Shown here piece after piece: positions 26,932 to 36,074 of a DNA stretch of 64,000 nt. The DNA is from Nitratireductor sp. GISD-1A_MAKvit (GTDB taxonomy: Bacteria > Pseudomonadota > Alphaproteobacteria > Rhizobiales > Rhizobiaceae). The stretch is from assembly GCF_040819555.1 (NCBI RefSeq), contig NZ_CP161920.1, forward strand, positions 2,417,001 through 2,481,000. Reading direction: 5' to 3'. A program made the translations under genes and the position numbers. The notes under the pieces are model-generated. The model was not told the origin of the DNA. It made no database searches and saw nothing but the letters and a program-made list of their open reading frames with translations. Each line of letters starts with the position of its first letter. Position 1 is the first letter of the stretch.

Positions 26932-28116
26932 TCAGGTCTTCACGATCAGTTCGCGCGGGCGGCGGCACAGCGCCTCGGCTGGCCCATCTTCGGTGATCAG
27001 AATGCTTTCGGTGATTTCCAGCCCCCAGTCGGCCATCCACAGGCCCGGCATGAAATGGAAGGTCATGCCCGCTTCCAGAATAGTTTCGTCCTCACGGCGC
27101 AGCGAAATGGTGCGCTCGCCCCAGTCGGGCGGATAGGAAATGCCGATCGGATAACCGCAGCGCCCGTCACGCGTGATGCCGGCCCGCTCCAGCGCGCCAT
27201 AAAGCGCATCGGCGATCTGGCCGGCACGATTGCCCGGACGCGCCATCTCCAGTCCTGCCTCGATGCCTTCCACCAGCGCCTTCTCCGCATCCAGCATGTG
27301 CTGCGGCGGCGTGCCGAGAAAGACGGTGCGGCAGAGCGGCGCGTGGTAGCGGCGGTAGCAGCCGGCGATCTCGAAGAAGGTCGCGTGCCCCTGCTCGAAG
27401 CGGCGCCCGTCCCAGGTCAGATGCGGCGCAGCCGCGTCGGAGCCGGTCGGCAGAAGCGGCACGATGGCCGGATATTCGCCCCAGTCGTCATCGACACCGC
27501 GAATGGCGTCGGCATAGATTTCCGCCACCAGATCGTTCTTCTTCAGGCCCGGTTCGATGCGTTCGACAATACCGTCGATCATCTTTTCCGAAATCCGCGC
27601 CGCGCGGCGCATGAAGACGATCTCTTCGTCGGATTTCACCGCCCGCTGCCAGTTCACCAGCGCCGTGGCATCCACAAAGGTCGCGTTGGGCAGTTCTTCC
27701 TTCAGGACAAGATAGGCCTTGGCGGAGAAATAGTAGTTTTCCAGCTCCACGCCGATCCGCTTGTTGCCAAAACCATGGGCGCGCAGGATTTCGGCCAGGT
27801 GCTGCATCGGATGCAGCGTGTTGGCCTGCACATAATGGTCGGGATAGCGCAGCACCCGGTCGTCATCCATGTAGACCGTGCGCACGGCGCCGTTTCCGTC
27901 CATGGAGCGGCCCCACCAGATCGGATCGGCATCCTTGAAGACGATCACACCCTGATGGACATAGAACGACCACCCGTCATAGCCCGTCAGCCAGGCCATG
28001 TTGGAGGGATCCTCCACGAACAGGACATCGATACCCTGCGCCTCCATGGCGTTGCGGGTCTTTTCCAGGCGTGCGGCATATTCCTGCGCGCTGAAGGGCA
28101 TTTCGGCTGCTGGCAT
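26932..28116 (-). CDS. doeA: Ectoine hydrolase DoeA (EutD)
   Basis: Cytosolic M24 (creatinase/Xaa-Pro dipeptidase-like) enzyme of 394 residues that opens the ectoine ring to N-acetyl-diaminobutyrate. MAWLTGYDGWSFYVHQGVIV near residue 40 and WWGRSMDGNGAVRTVYM are characteristic of this subfamily. The C-terminal M24 domain has HLTWDGRRFEQGHATFFEIAGCYRRYHAPLCRTVFLG. ATG at 28116 has GGAGGA upstream; longer N-terminal readings have no support. First gene of the minus-strand arm, divergent from eutB. The neighbours (EutB, EutC, DoeX, DoeC, DoeD) make the assignment firm. Confidence 0.92.
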   Translation of the reverse strand: MPAAEMPFSAQEYAARLEKTRNAMEAQGIDVLFVEDPSNMAWLTGYDGWSFYVHQGVIVFKDADPIWWGRSMDGNGAVRTVYMDDDRVLRYPDHYVQANTLHPMQHLAEILRAHGFGNKRIGVELENYYFSAKAYLVLKEELPNATFVDATALVNWQRAVKSDEEIVFMRRAARISEKMIDGIVERIEPGLKKNDLVAEIYADAIRGVDDDWGEYPAIVPLLPTGSDAAAPHLTWDGRRFEQGHATFFEIAGCYRRYHAPLCRTVFLGTPPQHMLDAEKALVEGIEAGLEMARPGNRAGQIADALYGALERAGITRDGRCGYPIGISYPPDWGERTISLRREDETILEAGMTFHFMPGLWMADWGLEITESILITEDGPAEALCRRPRELIVKT

Positions 28117-28190
28117 GGTTCCTCCAAAAAGCGAAAGACCGGACGCTTGTGCACCCGGCGAAACCGTACACCGGAAAGGCATTCGCAACC

Positions 28191-28200
28191 TTGTGTACAA
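28191..28200. promoter_or_regulatory. TTGTGTACAA site 1, candidate GntR operator
   Basis: TTGT-GT-ACAA lies 75 bases before the doeA start in the doeA/eutB intergenic region. It recurs exactly at 28285-28294. The arms fit FCD-type GntR operators, and the gene for such a regulator is in the doeA arm. Confidence 0.6.
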
Positions 28201-28241
28201 CTACCCCATCATCATATTTTTCAGCGCTGGAATCGCACGAA

Positions 28242-28260
28242 AACGACATTGGATGTCGTT
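28242..28260. promoter_or_regulatory. Perfect palindrome between the two GntR-type sites, candidate DoeX operator
   Basis: AACGACAT-TGG-ATGTCGTT is a perfect 8-base inverted repeat midway between the two TTGTGTACAA sites. Its size and dyad suit an Lrp/AsnC protein. DoeX, encoded at 30346-30846, is the obvious candidate. Confidence 0.6.
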
Positions 28261-28284
28261 GTTTCTATTCCTGCGAAAATGATG

Positions 28285-28294
28285 TTGTGTACAA
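28285..28294. promoter_or_regulatory. TTGTGTACAA site 2, candidate GntR operator
   Basis: Second identical decamer, 94 bases (about nine helical turns) from site 1 and 44 bases before the eutB start, a position overlapping a promoter or early transcript. The spacing on one DNA face would allow looping over the shared control region. Confidence 0.6.
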
Positions 28295-28337
28295 ATCCAA
28301 ACATCACGCTGCCTCGTAGACAATCCGGGAGTTTTTC

Positions 28338-29361
28338 ATGAGCCACAGGGCAACGCTTGCGCTGGCAGACATTCTGGCCGCCCGCCGTCGCATCAGAGCC
28401 ATTGCATCGCTCGACACGCCGCTCCCGCCCTCGCCCTTTCTCAGCCGGCTTGCCGGGGACGAGGTTCTTCTCAAGCTCGAAATCGGGCAGGCAAGCGGTG
28501 CTTTCAAGCTGCGCGGTGCCGCCAATGCGGTGCTTACCCTGCCGGACGACGCCACCGGCGTCACCTGCTGTTCCACCGGCAATCATGGCCGCGCCGTCGC
28601 CTATGCCGCCCGCGCGCGTGGCTTGCGCGCCGTCATATGCATGTCAAAGCTCGTGCCGGAGGCAAAGATCGCCGGCATCAGGGCGCTTGGCGCAGAGGCC
28701 CCGCATCATCGGCGAAAGCCAGGACGAGGCGCAGGTCGAAAGCCGCCGCCTCGCCGATGAAGAAGGGTTTTGCGAAATCTCGCCCTTCGACGATCTGGCC
28801 GTGATCGCCGGTCAGGGCACGATCGGGCTCGAACTTCTGGAACAGCGCCCGGATCTCGAAACCGTTCTCATCCCGCTGTCTGGCGGCGGCCTCGCCGGCG
28901 GTATCGCGTTCGCGCTGAAGACGATCAAACCTTCCATCCGCGTCATCGGCATCACCATGGACCGGGGTGCGGCCATGCACGCCTCGCTTGCCGCTGGAAT
29001 GCCGGTCGCTGTCACCGAGGTGGCGAGCCTCGCCGATTCGCTCGGCGGCGGGATCGGGCTCGAAAACCGCCATTCCTTCGCGCTCTGCCGCGACCATCTC
29101 GATGATGTCGTTCTCGTCACCGAAGAAGAAATCTATCGCGCCATGCAGGCGCATTATTTCGAAGACCGGCTGGTGTGCGAAGGGGCGAGTGCCGTCGGTG
29201 CCGCCGCGCTCATGGCGGGCAAGATCTCCGGAAGAATCGGCCCCACCGCCACGCTCATCACCGGGCGCAATGTCGACATGCAGGTCTTCACCGACATCGT
29301 CTGTGGCCGCGACGTTGCGCTCGGCGACACGATCATCAAGGGAGCATCCCATGCCGCATGA
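28338..29361 (+). CDS. eutB: Hydroxyectoine utilisation dehydratase EutB (frameshifted)
   Basis: PLP enzyme of the serine/threonine dehydratase family, about 340 residues. The N-terminal half has LADILAARRRIRAI and GQASGAFKLRGAANAVL, with the PLP Lys in SGAFKLRGA, and CCSTGNHGRAVAYAA, the phosphate-binding region. The frame breaks in a C4 run (28699-28702). With three C it reads ALGAEARIIGESQDEAQ and continues through LIPLSGGGLAGGIAFALK to TGA 29361. In ectoine clusters EutB acts with EutC on the hydroxyectoine branch. Its stop overlaps eutC. Confidence 0.88.
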
Positions 29362-30343
29362 CATTCTCGTTCTGACCGAAACCGATCTGCGCAAGGCGAT
29401 CCAGCTCGATCTCGAAGCCATCGACGTGGTGGAAGAAGCCTTCCGCGCACTCGCCTCGGGCTCCGTCATCATGCCGCCCATCCTCTCCATGGACATTCCG
29501 CAGGTTCACGGCGAGGTGGATGTGAAGACGGCCTATATTCCAGGCTTCGACGGGTTCGCCATCAAGGTCAGCCCCGGCTTTTTCGACAATCCGAAAATCG
29601 GCCTGCCGAGCCTCAACGGGCTGATGATCCTGTTTTCGGCAAAAACCGGGCTTGTGGAAGCACTTCTGCTCGACAACGGATTTCTCACCGATGTGCGCAC
29701 CGCCGCCGCCGGCGCGGTCGCCGCCCGCCACCTTGCGCCAGTGACGGTCGAAACCGCCGGCGTGATGGGAACCGGCGTTCAGGCCCGCCTGCAGATGATC
29801 GCCGCGCATCAGGTGCGCCCTTTCTCCCGCCTTCTCGTCTGGGGGCGCGACGCGGAAAAGGCAAAAGCCTGCGCCGCCGATCTGGCCAAAACCCTCGGCA
29901 TCGACGCAAATGCCGAGACGGACCCGGCCCGTCTCGTCGCCGAAAGCCAGCTTGTCGTCACCACCACGCCGGCGCGAGAACCTGTTCTCAAGGCCGAATG
30001 GCTGCACCCCCGCCTCCACATCACAGCCATGGGCTCCGATCAGGAAGGCAAGAACGAGATCGAGCCGACAGCCCTTGCCCGCGCCGATCTCTATGTCGCC
30101 GACCGCGTGAGCCAGTGCGAGAAACTCGGTGAACTGGCAGCCGCCATCTGCGCCGGCACCTGGAAGGGCGGCACGCCACCGGAACTCGGTGAAATTGTTT
30201 CCGGAGCCAGAACCGGCCGCACGAGCGACGACCAGATCACCATCTGCGATCTCACCGGAACAGGCGCGCAGGACACGGCCATCGCCACTTTTGCACGCGC
30301 CCGGGCCTTGACAGCGAAGGCCGGTAAGACGATCCAGAGCTGA
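29351..30343 (+). CDS. eutC: Ectoine utilisation protein EutC (ornithine cyclodeaminase/ketimine reductase family)
   Basis: NAD(P)-dependent enzyme of 330 residues of the OCD/mu-crystallin family. KVSPGFFDNPKIGLPSLNGLMILFSAKTG, DNGFLTDVRTAAAGAVAARHLAP and the Rossmann motif AGVMGTGVQARLQM are seen. It starts inside the end of eutB (11 bases shared) and stops 2 bases before doeX, so translation is coupled. Works with EutB on hydroxyectoine-derived intermediates; the exact reaction is not fully settled in the field. Confidence 0.88.
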   Translation: MPHDILVLTETDLRKAIQLDLEAIDVVEEAFRALASGSVIMPPILSMDIPQVHGEVDVKTAYIPGFDGFAIKVSPGFFDNPKIGLPSLNGLMILFSAKTGLVEALLLDNGFLTDVRTAAAGAVAARHLAPVTVETAGVMGTGVQARLQMIAAHQVRPFSRLLVWGRDAEKAKACAADLAKTLGIDANAETDPARLVAESQLVVTTTPAREPVLKAEWLHPRLHITAMGSDQEGKNEIEPTALARADLYVADRVSQCEKLGELAAAICAGTWKGGTPPELGEIVSGARTGRTSDDQITICDLTGTGAQDTAIATFARARALTAKAGKTIQS

Positions 30344-30345
30344 CC

Positions 30346-30846
30346 ATGCTCAAGCTCGACGATCGCGATCTCAAGATTCTCGGTATCCTTCAAAGGGAAG
30401 GCCGCATTTCCAAGGCGGCGCTGGCCGAACGCGTGAACCTCACGCCCGCCCCCTGCTGGGAACGGCTCAAACGCCTTGAGAAGGCGGGCATCATCACCGG
30501 TTACCGCGCCGAAGTGGCGCTGGCGAAGCTCGCACCCCACATCGCGGTCTTCATGGCGGCAGAGCTTGCCGGCCACCGCGCCGAGGACTTTCAGCGATTC
30601 GAGCGCAGCGTTCAGGACATCGATGAAATTATGGGCTGCTGGGCTGTGGGCGGCGGGTTCGACTATATCCTGCAGATCATCGCCCGCGACATCGACACCT
30701 ATCAGCGGCTGGTCGACCGGCTTCTGGAGATGAATGTGGGGCTCGCGCGCTATTTCACCTACATCGTCACCAAGCCGGTCAAGCAGCCGGGCCCGTTCCC
30801 GCTTGGCGTTCTGGTGAGCACCGACGAGGCCACGCAGAAGGAATAG
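30346..30846 (+). CDS. doeX: Lrp/AsnC-family regulator DoeX
   Basis: Regulator of 166 residues: N-terminal HTH (LDDRDLKILGILQREGRISKAALAERVNLTPAPCWERLKRLEKAGIITGY) and a C-terminal RAM ligand domain. The APCWERLKRLE recognition helix is typical for DoeX-type proteins in ectoine gene clusters. It lies 2 bases after eutC. Pathway intermediates such as N-acetyl-diaminobutyrate or diaminobutyrate are the expected inducers. The palindrome at 28242-28260 is a possible target. Confidence 0.88.
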   Translation: MLKLDDRDLKILGILQREGRISKAALAERVNLTPAPCWERLKRLEKAGIITGYRAEVALAKLAPHIAVFMAAELAGHRAEDFQRFERSVQDIDEIMGCWAVGGGFDYILQIIARDIDTYQRLVDRLLEMNVGLARYFTYIVTKPVKQPGPFPLGVLVSTDEATQKE

Positions 30847-30973
30847 CGGGCGCAGGCCACGAAGTTCAGAAGAAACATCGGCACACCCTGCCAGAATTGT
30901 CAGAAAATTTGGCGCCTCAGGCGGCATGATTCCAGTCGAACCGAACACTGGAAATCCGCTTGGGAGAAAGCCG

Positions 30974-32459
30974 ATGACCGCATTTGCCGCCCTACAGAAA
31001 ACCGCCCTTTCCGATCTCGCCGATCCGCGTCTTTTCCGCGAATACGCCTATGCGAACGGCCACTGGATCGCCGCCCCCGGCGACCCGGTCGTGGATGTCC
31101 ATAATCCCGCCGATGGCGCGCGGCTCGGCTGTGTTCCAGCACTCACCGCCGGGCAGGTCGATGACACCATAGAAGCAGCCCACAAGGCATTCTCCACATG
31201 GGCTGCCCTTCTCCCGCAGGAGCGCGCGCAGATCCTGATGCGCTGGTACGATCTGATCGTCGCGGCAAAAGAGGACCTTGCCCATCTCATGGTTCTGGAA
31301 CAGGGCAAGCCCCTGTCGGAAGCGCGCGGCGAGATCGATTACGCCGCCTCTTTCGTCTCCTTCTATGCGGAGGAGGCCAAACGCATTTCGGTCGAGAGCG
31401 TCGCCTCGCACCTGGCGGATGCCGACATGCAGGTTTCGCGCGAGCCGGTGGGCGTTGCGGCCCTCATCACACCGTGGAACTTCCCCTCCGCCATGCTCAC
31501 CCGCAAGGCGGCGGCGGCGCTTGCCGCCGGCTGCACGGTCGTGTCCCATCCCTCGTCGGAAACGCCCTTCTCAGCACTCGCCCTTGCAGAGCTTGCCGAA
31601 CGTGCCGGTGTGCCTGCCGGTGTCTTCAACGTGCTCACCGGCAAGGGCCGCCGAAGTGGTGGGCGCGATGACCGCCTCAAAGCATGTGCGCGCCCTTTCC
31701 TTCACCGGTTCCACAGAAATCGGTCGGCTCCTCTATGAGCAGTCCGCCCCCACCGTCAAACGCCTTGTCATGGAACTTGGCGGCCATGCACCCTTCATCG
31801 CCTTTGCCGATTGCGACCTCGATCACGCGGTCGAGAGCGCCATCTCGGCCAAGTTCGCCACCTCCGGGCAGGACTGCCTTGCCGCCAACCGCTTCTATAT
31901 CGAGCGCTCCATTTATGACGCGTTCGTCGCAGCCTTTGCCCGCAGGGTCGAGGAACTGACAATCGGCAACGGCCTCACCGATCCCGATATCGGTCCGCTC
32001 ATCCATGAGCGCGCGGTCGCCAAGCAGAAAGAACAGGTTGAAGATGCACTGGCAAAAGGCGCGCGTCTGGTAACGGGCGGAAACGTGTCGCGGCACGGCC
32101 CCACCTTCTTCGATCCCACGGTTCTGGCCGATGTGCCCGAAACCGCGCTCATATTCCGCCAGGAGACCTTTGGCCCGATTGCCGCCTTCACCCCCTTCGA
32201 CGACGAAGCGGACATGCTCGAAAAGGCGAACGATACCGAGACGGGCCTTGCCGCCTATCTGCACACGCAGGATCCCGGCCGCATCGCGCGCCTGTCGCGC
32301 GGTCTCGAATTCGGCATGGTGGCGGTCAACCGCACCAAGATCACCGGCGCGCCCATCCCCTTTGGCGGGGTCAAGCAGGCGGGCCTTGAGCGCGAGGGCT
32401 CCCGCCACGGGCTGGAAGCCTTCACCAACATCAAATATGTCTGCCGCAACATCGGTTGA
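30974..32459 (+). CDS. doeC: Aspartate-semialdehyde dehydrogenase of ectoine degradation, DoeC (frameshifted)
   Basis: Aldehyde dehydrogenase of about 494 residues, SSADH-like, that oxidises aspartate semialdehyde to aspartate at the end of the pathway. It has LITPWNFPSAMLTRKAAAAL, FTGSTEIGRLL, the catalytic Glu in MELGGHAPF and the catalytic Cys in SGQDCLAANRF. The frame breaks in a G3 run (31645-31647). With two G it reads LTGKAAEVVGAMTASKH. At the nucleotide-binding loop the usual K-P-A/S is H-P-S (VVSHPSSETP), an unusual change that may alter NAD/NADP use. ATG 30974 with GGGAGAAAG upstream. Followed by doeD. Confidence 0.86.
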
Positions 32460-32503
32460 TCGGCTTTGAAAGACACACAATTCAGGACGAACAGGAGAGC
32501 GAC

Positions 32504-33880
32504 ATGCTGTTGAAGAACGACCAACTCGACCAGTGGGACCGCGAGGCCTTCTTCCATCCCTCGACCCATCTGGCCCAGCATGCGCGCGGCGAAAGCGCAA
32601 ACCGCATCGTGACCGGCGGCAATGGTGTTTATATCGAGGACCGCGACGGCAAGAAGCTGCTTGACGCCTTTGCCGGACTCTATTGCGTCAATGTCGGTTA
32701 TGGCCGCACCGAGATCGCCGATGCGATTGCCGAGCAGGCAAAGGAACTTGCCTATTACCACGCCTATGTGGGCCATGGCACGGAAGCCTCGATCAAGCTC
32801 GCCAAGATGATTGTCGACCGTGCGCCGGAAAACATGTCCAAGGTCTATTTCGGCCTCGGCGGCTCCGATGCCAACGAAACCAACGTCAAGCTGATCTGGT
32901 ACTACAACAACATACTAGGCCGCCCCGAGAAGAAGAAGATCATCTCGCGCTGGCGCGGCTATCATGGCTCCGGCCTGATGACCGGCTCGCTGACCGGGCT
33001 TGAGCTCTTCCACAAGAAGTTCGACCTGCCGCTCGCCCAGGTGGTCCACACCGAAGCGCCCTATTACTATCGCCGCCCGGACCTCGCCATGAGCGAGGAG
33101 CAGTTCACCGCCCATTGCGTGGCCGAGCTTGAAGCGCTGATCGAGCGCGAGGGCGCGGACACAATCGCCGCCTTCATCGGCGAGCCTGTGCTTGGCACGG
33201 GCGGCATCGTGCCGCCGCCGGCTGGATACTGGGCCGCGATCCAGAAAGTCCTGCGCAAAAACGACATTCTTCTCGTCGCCGACGAGGTGGTGACCGGCTT
33301 TGGACGCCTCGGCTCCATGTTTGGCTCCATCCATTACGACATGGAACCCGACCTCATAACCATCGCCAAGGGCCTCACCTCGGCCTATGCGCCGCTTTCA
33401 GGCTCCATCGTCGGCAAGAAGATGTGGGAAGTGCTTGAGCGCGGCACGGATGAAAACGGCCCCATCGGCCATGGCTGGACCTATTCGGCCCACCCCATCG
33501 GCGCGGCAGCCGGCATCGCCAATCTGGAACTGGTCGACAAGCTCGGTCTCGTGAAGAATGCCGGCGAGACGGGCGCTTACTTCGTCAACGCGATGCGTGA
33601 CGCCATCGGCGCACACGCCCATGTCGGCGAAGTGCGCGGCGAAGGCATGCTGTGTGCAGTCGAGTTCGTGAAGGAGCGTGAAAACCGCACCTTCTTCGAC
33701 GCTTCCGAGAAGATCGGCCCGCAGATGGCCGCAGCCCTTCTCGAACAGGGTGTCATCGGCCGCGCCATGCCGCAGGGCGACATTCTGGGTTTCGCGCCTC
33801 CGCTCTGCCTGACGCGCGAAGAAGCAGACACGATTGTCGATGCGACCGCCAAGGCCGTGAAGTCCGTCTTCAAAGACTGA
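32504..33880 (+). CDS. doeD: L-2,4-diaminobutyrate transaminase DoeD
   Basis: Class III PLP aminotransferase of 458 residues: LLDAFAGLYCVNVGYGRTEIADAI, RWRGYHGSGLMTGSLTG, the Asp in LLVADEVVTGFGRLG and the Schiff-base Lys in ITIAKGLTSAYAP. Converts diaminobutyrate to aspartate semialdehyde, feeding DoeC. ATG at 32504 with AGGAGA upstream. The fit with the neighbours is strong, although the subfamily also covers taurine/omega-amino acid transaminases. Confidence 0.9.
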   Translation: MLLKNDQLDQWDREAFFHPSTHLAQHARGESANRIVTGGNGVYIEDRDGKKLLDAFAGLYCVNVGYGRTEIADAIAEQAKELAYYHAYVGHGTEASIKLAKMIVDRAPENMSKVYFGLGGSDANETNVKLIWYYNNILGRPEKKKIISRWRGYHGSGLMTGSLTGLELFHKKFDLPLAQVVHTEAPYYYRRPDLAMSEEQFTAHCVAELEALIEREGADTIAAFIGEPVLGTGGIVPPPAGYWAAIQKVLRKNDILLVADEVVTGFGRLGSMFGSIHYDMEPDLITIAKGLTSAYAPLSGSIVGKKMWEVLERGTDENGPIGHGWTYSAHPIGAAAGIANLELVDKLGLVKNAGETGAYFVNAMRDAIGAHAHVGEVRGEGMLCAVEFVKERENRTFFDASEKIGPQMAAALLEQGVIGRAMPQGDILGFAPPLCLTREEADTIVDATAKAVKSVFKD

Positions 33881-33895
33881 TCTCGAGGGTCAGGC

Positions 33896-33918
33896 GCTTC
33901 GGGGCCTTGCCCCGGAGC
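33896..33918 (+). terminator. Hairpin after doeD
   Basis: GCTTCGGGGC pairs with GCCCCGGAGC (10 bases, one G-U) around a 3-base loop. There is no T tract. It may reduce readthrough from the ectoine operon into the FAH-type gene 45 bases further on. Confidence 0.5.
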
Positions 33919-33962
33919 GTCAATTCGGCCATCTCTTCTCCGCAGTCACCTGGGAGAATTTC

Positions 33963-34659
33963 ATGGCCGATTTCGTTTTTTCGCCCGCCCCGCAGCCCTC
34001 CGTCGCCGTAGCCGGCACCGAGGCACGCTTTCCGGTGCGGCGCATCTTCTGCGTCGGGCGCAATTATGCCGCCCATGCCCGCGAAATGGGCCATGAGCCG
34101 GATCGCGAACCGCCATTCTTCTTCACAAAACCGGCAGATGCGGTGGTCGACACCGAAACCGTGGTTCCCTATCCCAGCCTCACGAAAAACCTTCACCACG
34201 AGATCGAGATGGTCGTGGCCATCGGCAAGGGCGGCAGCGACATCGATCCGGCTGATGCGCTCGACCATGTCTATGGCTATGCGGTTGGCCTCGACCTCAC
34301 GCGGCGTGATCTTCAGGGAGAAGCGAAGAAAAAGGGCCGCCCGTGGGACTGGGGCAAGGCGTTCGACCGTTCATCGCCCTGTGGCCCCATCGTGCCCGCC
34401 ACCGAGACAGGTCACCCTTCCGAAGGCCGTGTCTGGCTCGCCGTCAATGGCGAGATCCGTCAGGAAGGCAATCTCGGCGAACTGATCTGGCCGGTGGCCG
34501 ATGTGATTGCGCTGTGCAGCCAGGCCATGGAGCTGAAGGGCCGGCGACCTGATCTACACCGGAACGCCCGCCGGTGTCGGCGCGATCCAGCCGGGCGACC
34601 AGCTCGAAGGCGGCGTCGACGGCATCGGCGAGATCGCCATCACCATTGGCGAGGCATGA
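33963..34659 (+). CDS. Fumarylacetoacetate-hydrolase-family protein (fumarylpyruvate hydrolase-like, frameshifted)
   Basis: FAH-fold metal-dependent C-C hydrolase of about 231 residues. [21 protein letters not shown] opens the domain. [14 protein letters not shown] carries the acidic metal ligands and [14 protein letters not shown] follows. The frame breaks in a G3 run (34538-34540). With two G it reads [23 protein letters not shown] and stops at TGA 34659. It is paired, two bases apart, with a maleylpyruvate-isomerase-type GST, the order seen in gentisate degradation. No gentisate dioxygenase is in the window. Confidence 0.8.
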
Positions 34660-34660
34660 G

Positions 34661-35311
34661 ATGAACGACATCGTCCTGCACAATTATTTCCGTTCCTCCA
34701 CCTCCTTCAGGGTGCGCATCGCGCTTGCCATGAAGGGGATCGACTATCGCTATGCCGCGCACCATCTGCGCCATGGTGAACATCGCGGTGAGGCCTATCT
34801 CTCGGTCAACCCGCAGGGCCTCGTACCGGCACTCGTGTGGAGCGACGGCACAATGATCGCGCAGTCCATGGCGATCATGGAGTTTCTGGATGAGACGGTG
34901 CCCGAGCCCCCGCTCCTGCCCTCCGATCCGCCGGGCCGCGCGCGGGTGCGCATGCTCTCCCAGATGATCGCCTGCGAAATCCATCCGGTGAACAATCTGC
35001 GCATTCTAAACGCACTCAAGGAGCGTTACGGCGCCGACGATGCGGAAATCGGTTCCTGGTTCCGCCACTGGGTGAAAGCGACATTCGAACCGCTTGAAAA
35101 GATGCTCTCCGACAGCCCTGAGACCAACGTCTTCTGCCACGGCGACACACCCGGCATGGCAGACATCTGCCTCGTCGGGCAGGTCACCAACAACAGGCGC
35201 TTCGATGTCGACATAAAGCCCTACCCGACCATTCAGCGCATCAATGATGCCTGCATGGCGTTGGAAGCCTTCCAGAAGGCCGCTCCACCCAATCAACCCG
35301 ATGCTGAATAG
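34661..35311 (+). CDS. Glutathione S-transferase, maleylpyruvate/maleylacetoacetate isomerase type
   Basis: Zeta-class GST of 216 residues. The N-terminal LHNYFRSSTSFRVRIALAMKGIDY contains the SSxSxRVRIAL glutathione site of this class, followed by VNPQGLVPAL and IAQSMAIMEFLDE. The C-terminal helical domain is complete. With the preceding FAH-type hydrolase it would form a cis-trans isomerisation and hydrolysis pair for ring-cleavage products. Why these genes follow the ectoine operon is not clear. Confidence 0.82.
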   Translation: MNDIVLHNYFRSSTSFRVRIALAMKGIDYRYAAHHLRHGEHRGEAYLSVNPQGLVPALVWSDGTMIAQSMAIMEFLDETVPEPPLLPSDPPGRARVRMLSQMIACEIHPVNNLRILNALKERYGADDAEIGSWFRHWVKATFEPLEKMLSDSPETNVFCHGDTPGMADICLVGQVTNNRRFDVDIKPYPTIQRINDACMALEAFQKAAPPNQPDAE

Positions 35312-35329
35312 TTCGGCCGGAAGGCCGGC

Positions 35330-35794
35330 TCAGCCAGCCTTCTCCTCAATAATCAGCATGATGATGGTTTCGGCTGCGAGCGCCGGCGTGTCCTCGCCCT
35401 CGATTTCCACCTCGCCATGATGGCGCACGAGATATCGTCCCGGTGCCTTTTCCTCGACACTGTTGAGGCTCGTGCGCAGCCGCACGCGACTGCCTGCCTT
35501 GACCGGCGCCAGAAAGCGCAGCTTGTCGAGCCCGTAATTGATGACCGTGCCCAGATCCAGAGGCCAAGCGCCGCAGTCGTAGGACAGCGCCGATAGAAGC
35601 GACAGCGTGAGAAAGCCGTGCGCCACCGGCTTGCCGAAGGGGCTTTCGCGCTTGGTGCGCTCCCGGTCCACATGAATCCACTGGTGATCATGGGTGCAAT
35701 CGGCGAACCGGTCGATCATCGACTGGTCGACAACCACCCATTCGGAAACCCTGGTCCCGGTACCGATCTTCGTTTCCAGCACCTGCGCGTTCAT
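35330..35794 (-). CDS. MaoC-family (R)-hydratase-like protein
   Basis: Hot-dog fold protein of 154 residues with the hydratase motif DQSMIDRFADCTHDHQWIHVD (catalytic Asp and His) and the following GKPVAHGFLTLSLLSAL segment. Probably adds water to an enoyl-CoA. Convergent with the GST gene, 18 bases apart, and divergent from rirA. Pathway unknown. Confidence 0.84.
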   Translation of the reverse strand: MNAQVLETKIGTGTRVSEWVVVDQSMIDRFADCTHDHQWIHVDRERTKRESPFGKPVAHGFLTLSLLSALSYDCGAWPLDLGTVINYGLDKLRFLAPVKAGSRVRLRTSLNSVEEKAPGRYLVRHHGEVEIEGEDTPALAAETIIMLIIEEKAG

Positions 35795-35984
35795 GGGCTC
35801 GGCCTTTTCTCAGCTGCGACACACCTCAAACCGGTGTGGGACCGACGCTTCAACGCTTCGCCGGGCACCACTGGCGGGCCACATTTCATGCGGCGCGGCG
35901 AACTATTGTGCATCGCAACACGAATGGCAAGCCCACCATTCAACCGCCCGATTTGCTTCCGGGCAGCAGGATGTCCTATAAAGT

Positions 35985-35999
35985 TGACATGTTTTATCA
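35985..35999. promoter_or_regulatory. IRO box upstream of rirA
   Basis: TGA-CATGTTTTA-TCA matches the iron-responsive operator pattern TGA-N9-TCA bound by RirA. It lies about 76 bases before the rirA start and indicates autoregulation. Confidence 0.7.
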
Positions 36000-36016
36000 G
36001 ATTTTTGTCAATCAAC

Positions 36017-36033
36017 TCTGGAATTATTCTAAA
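36017..36033. promoter_or_regulatory. ICE-like element upstream of rirA
   Basis: TCTGGAA-TTA-TTCTAAA resembles the Irr-binding inverted repeat TTTAGAA...TTCTAAA: the right half is exact and the left matches in 5 of 7 bases. It sits between the IRO box and the rirA start. Confidence 0.4.
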
Positions 36034-36074
36034 CAATAAGCCATATTGCAGGAACGCTATGTGAAAGGACTGTT

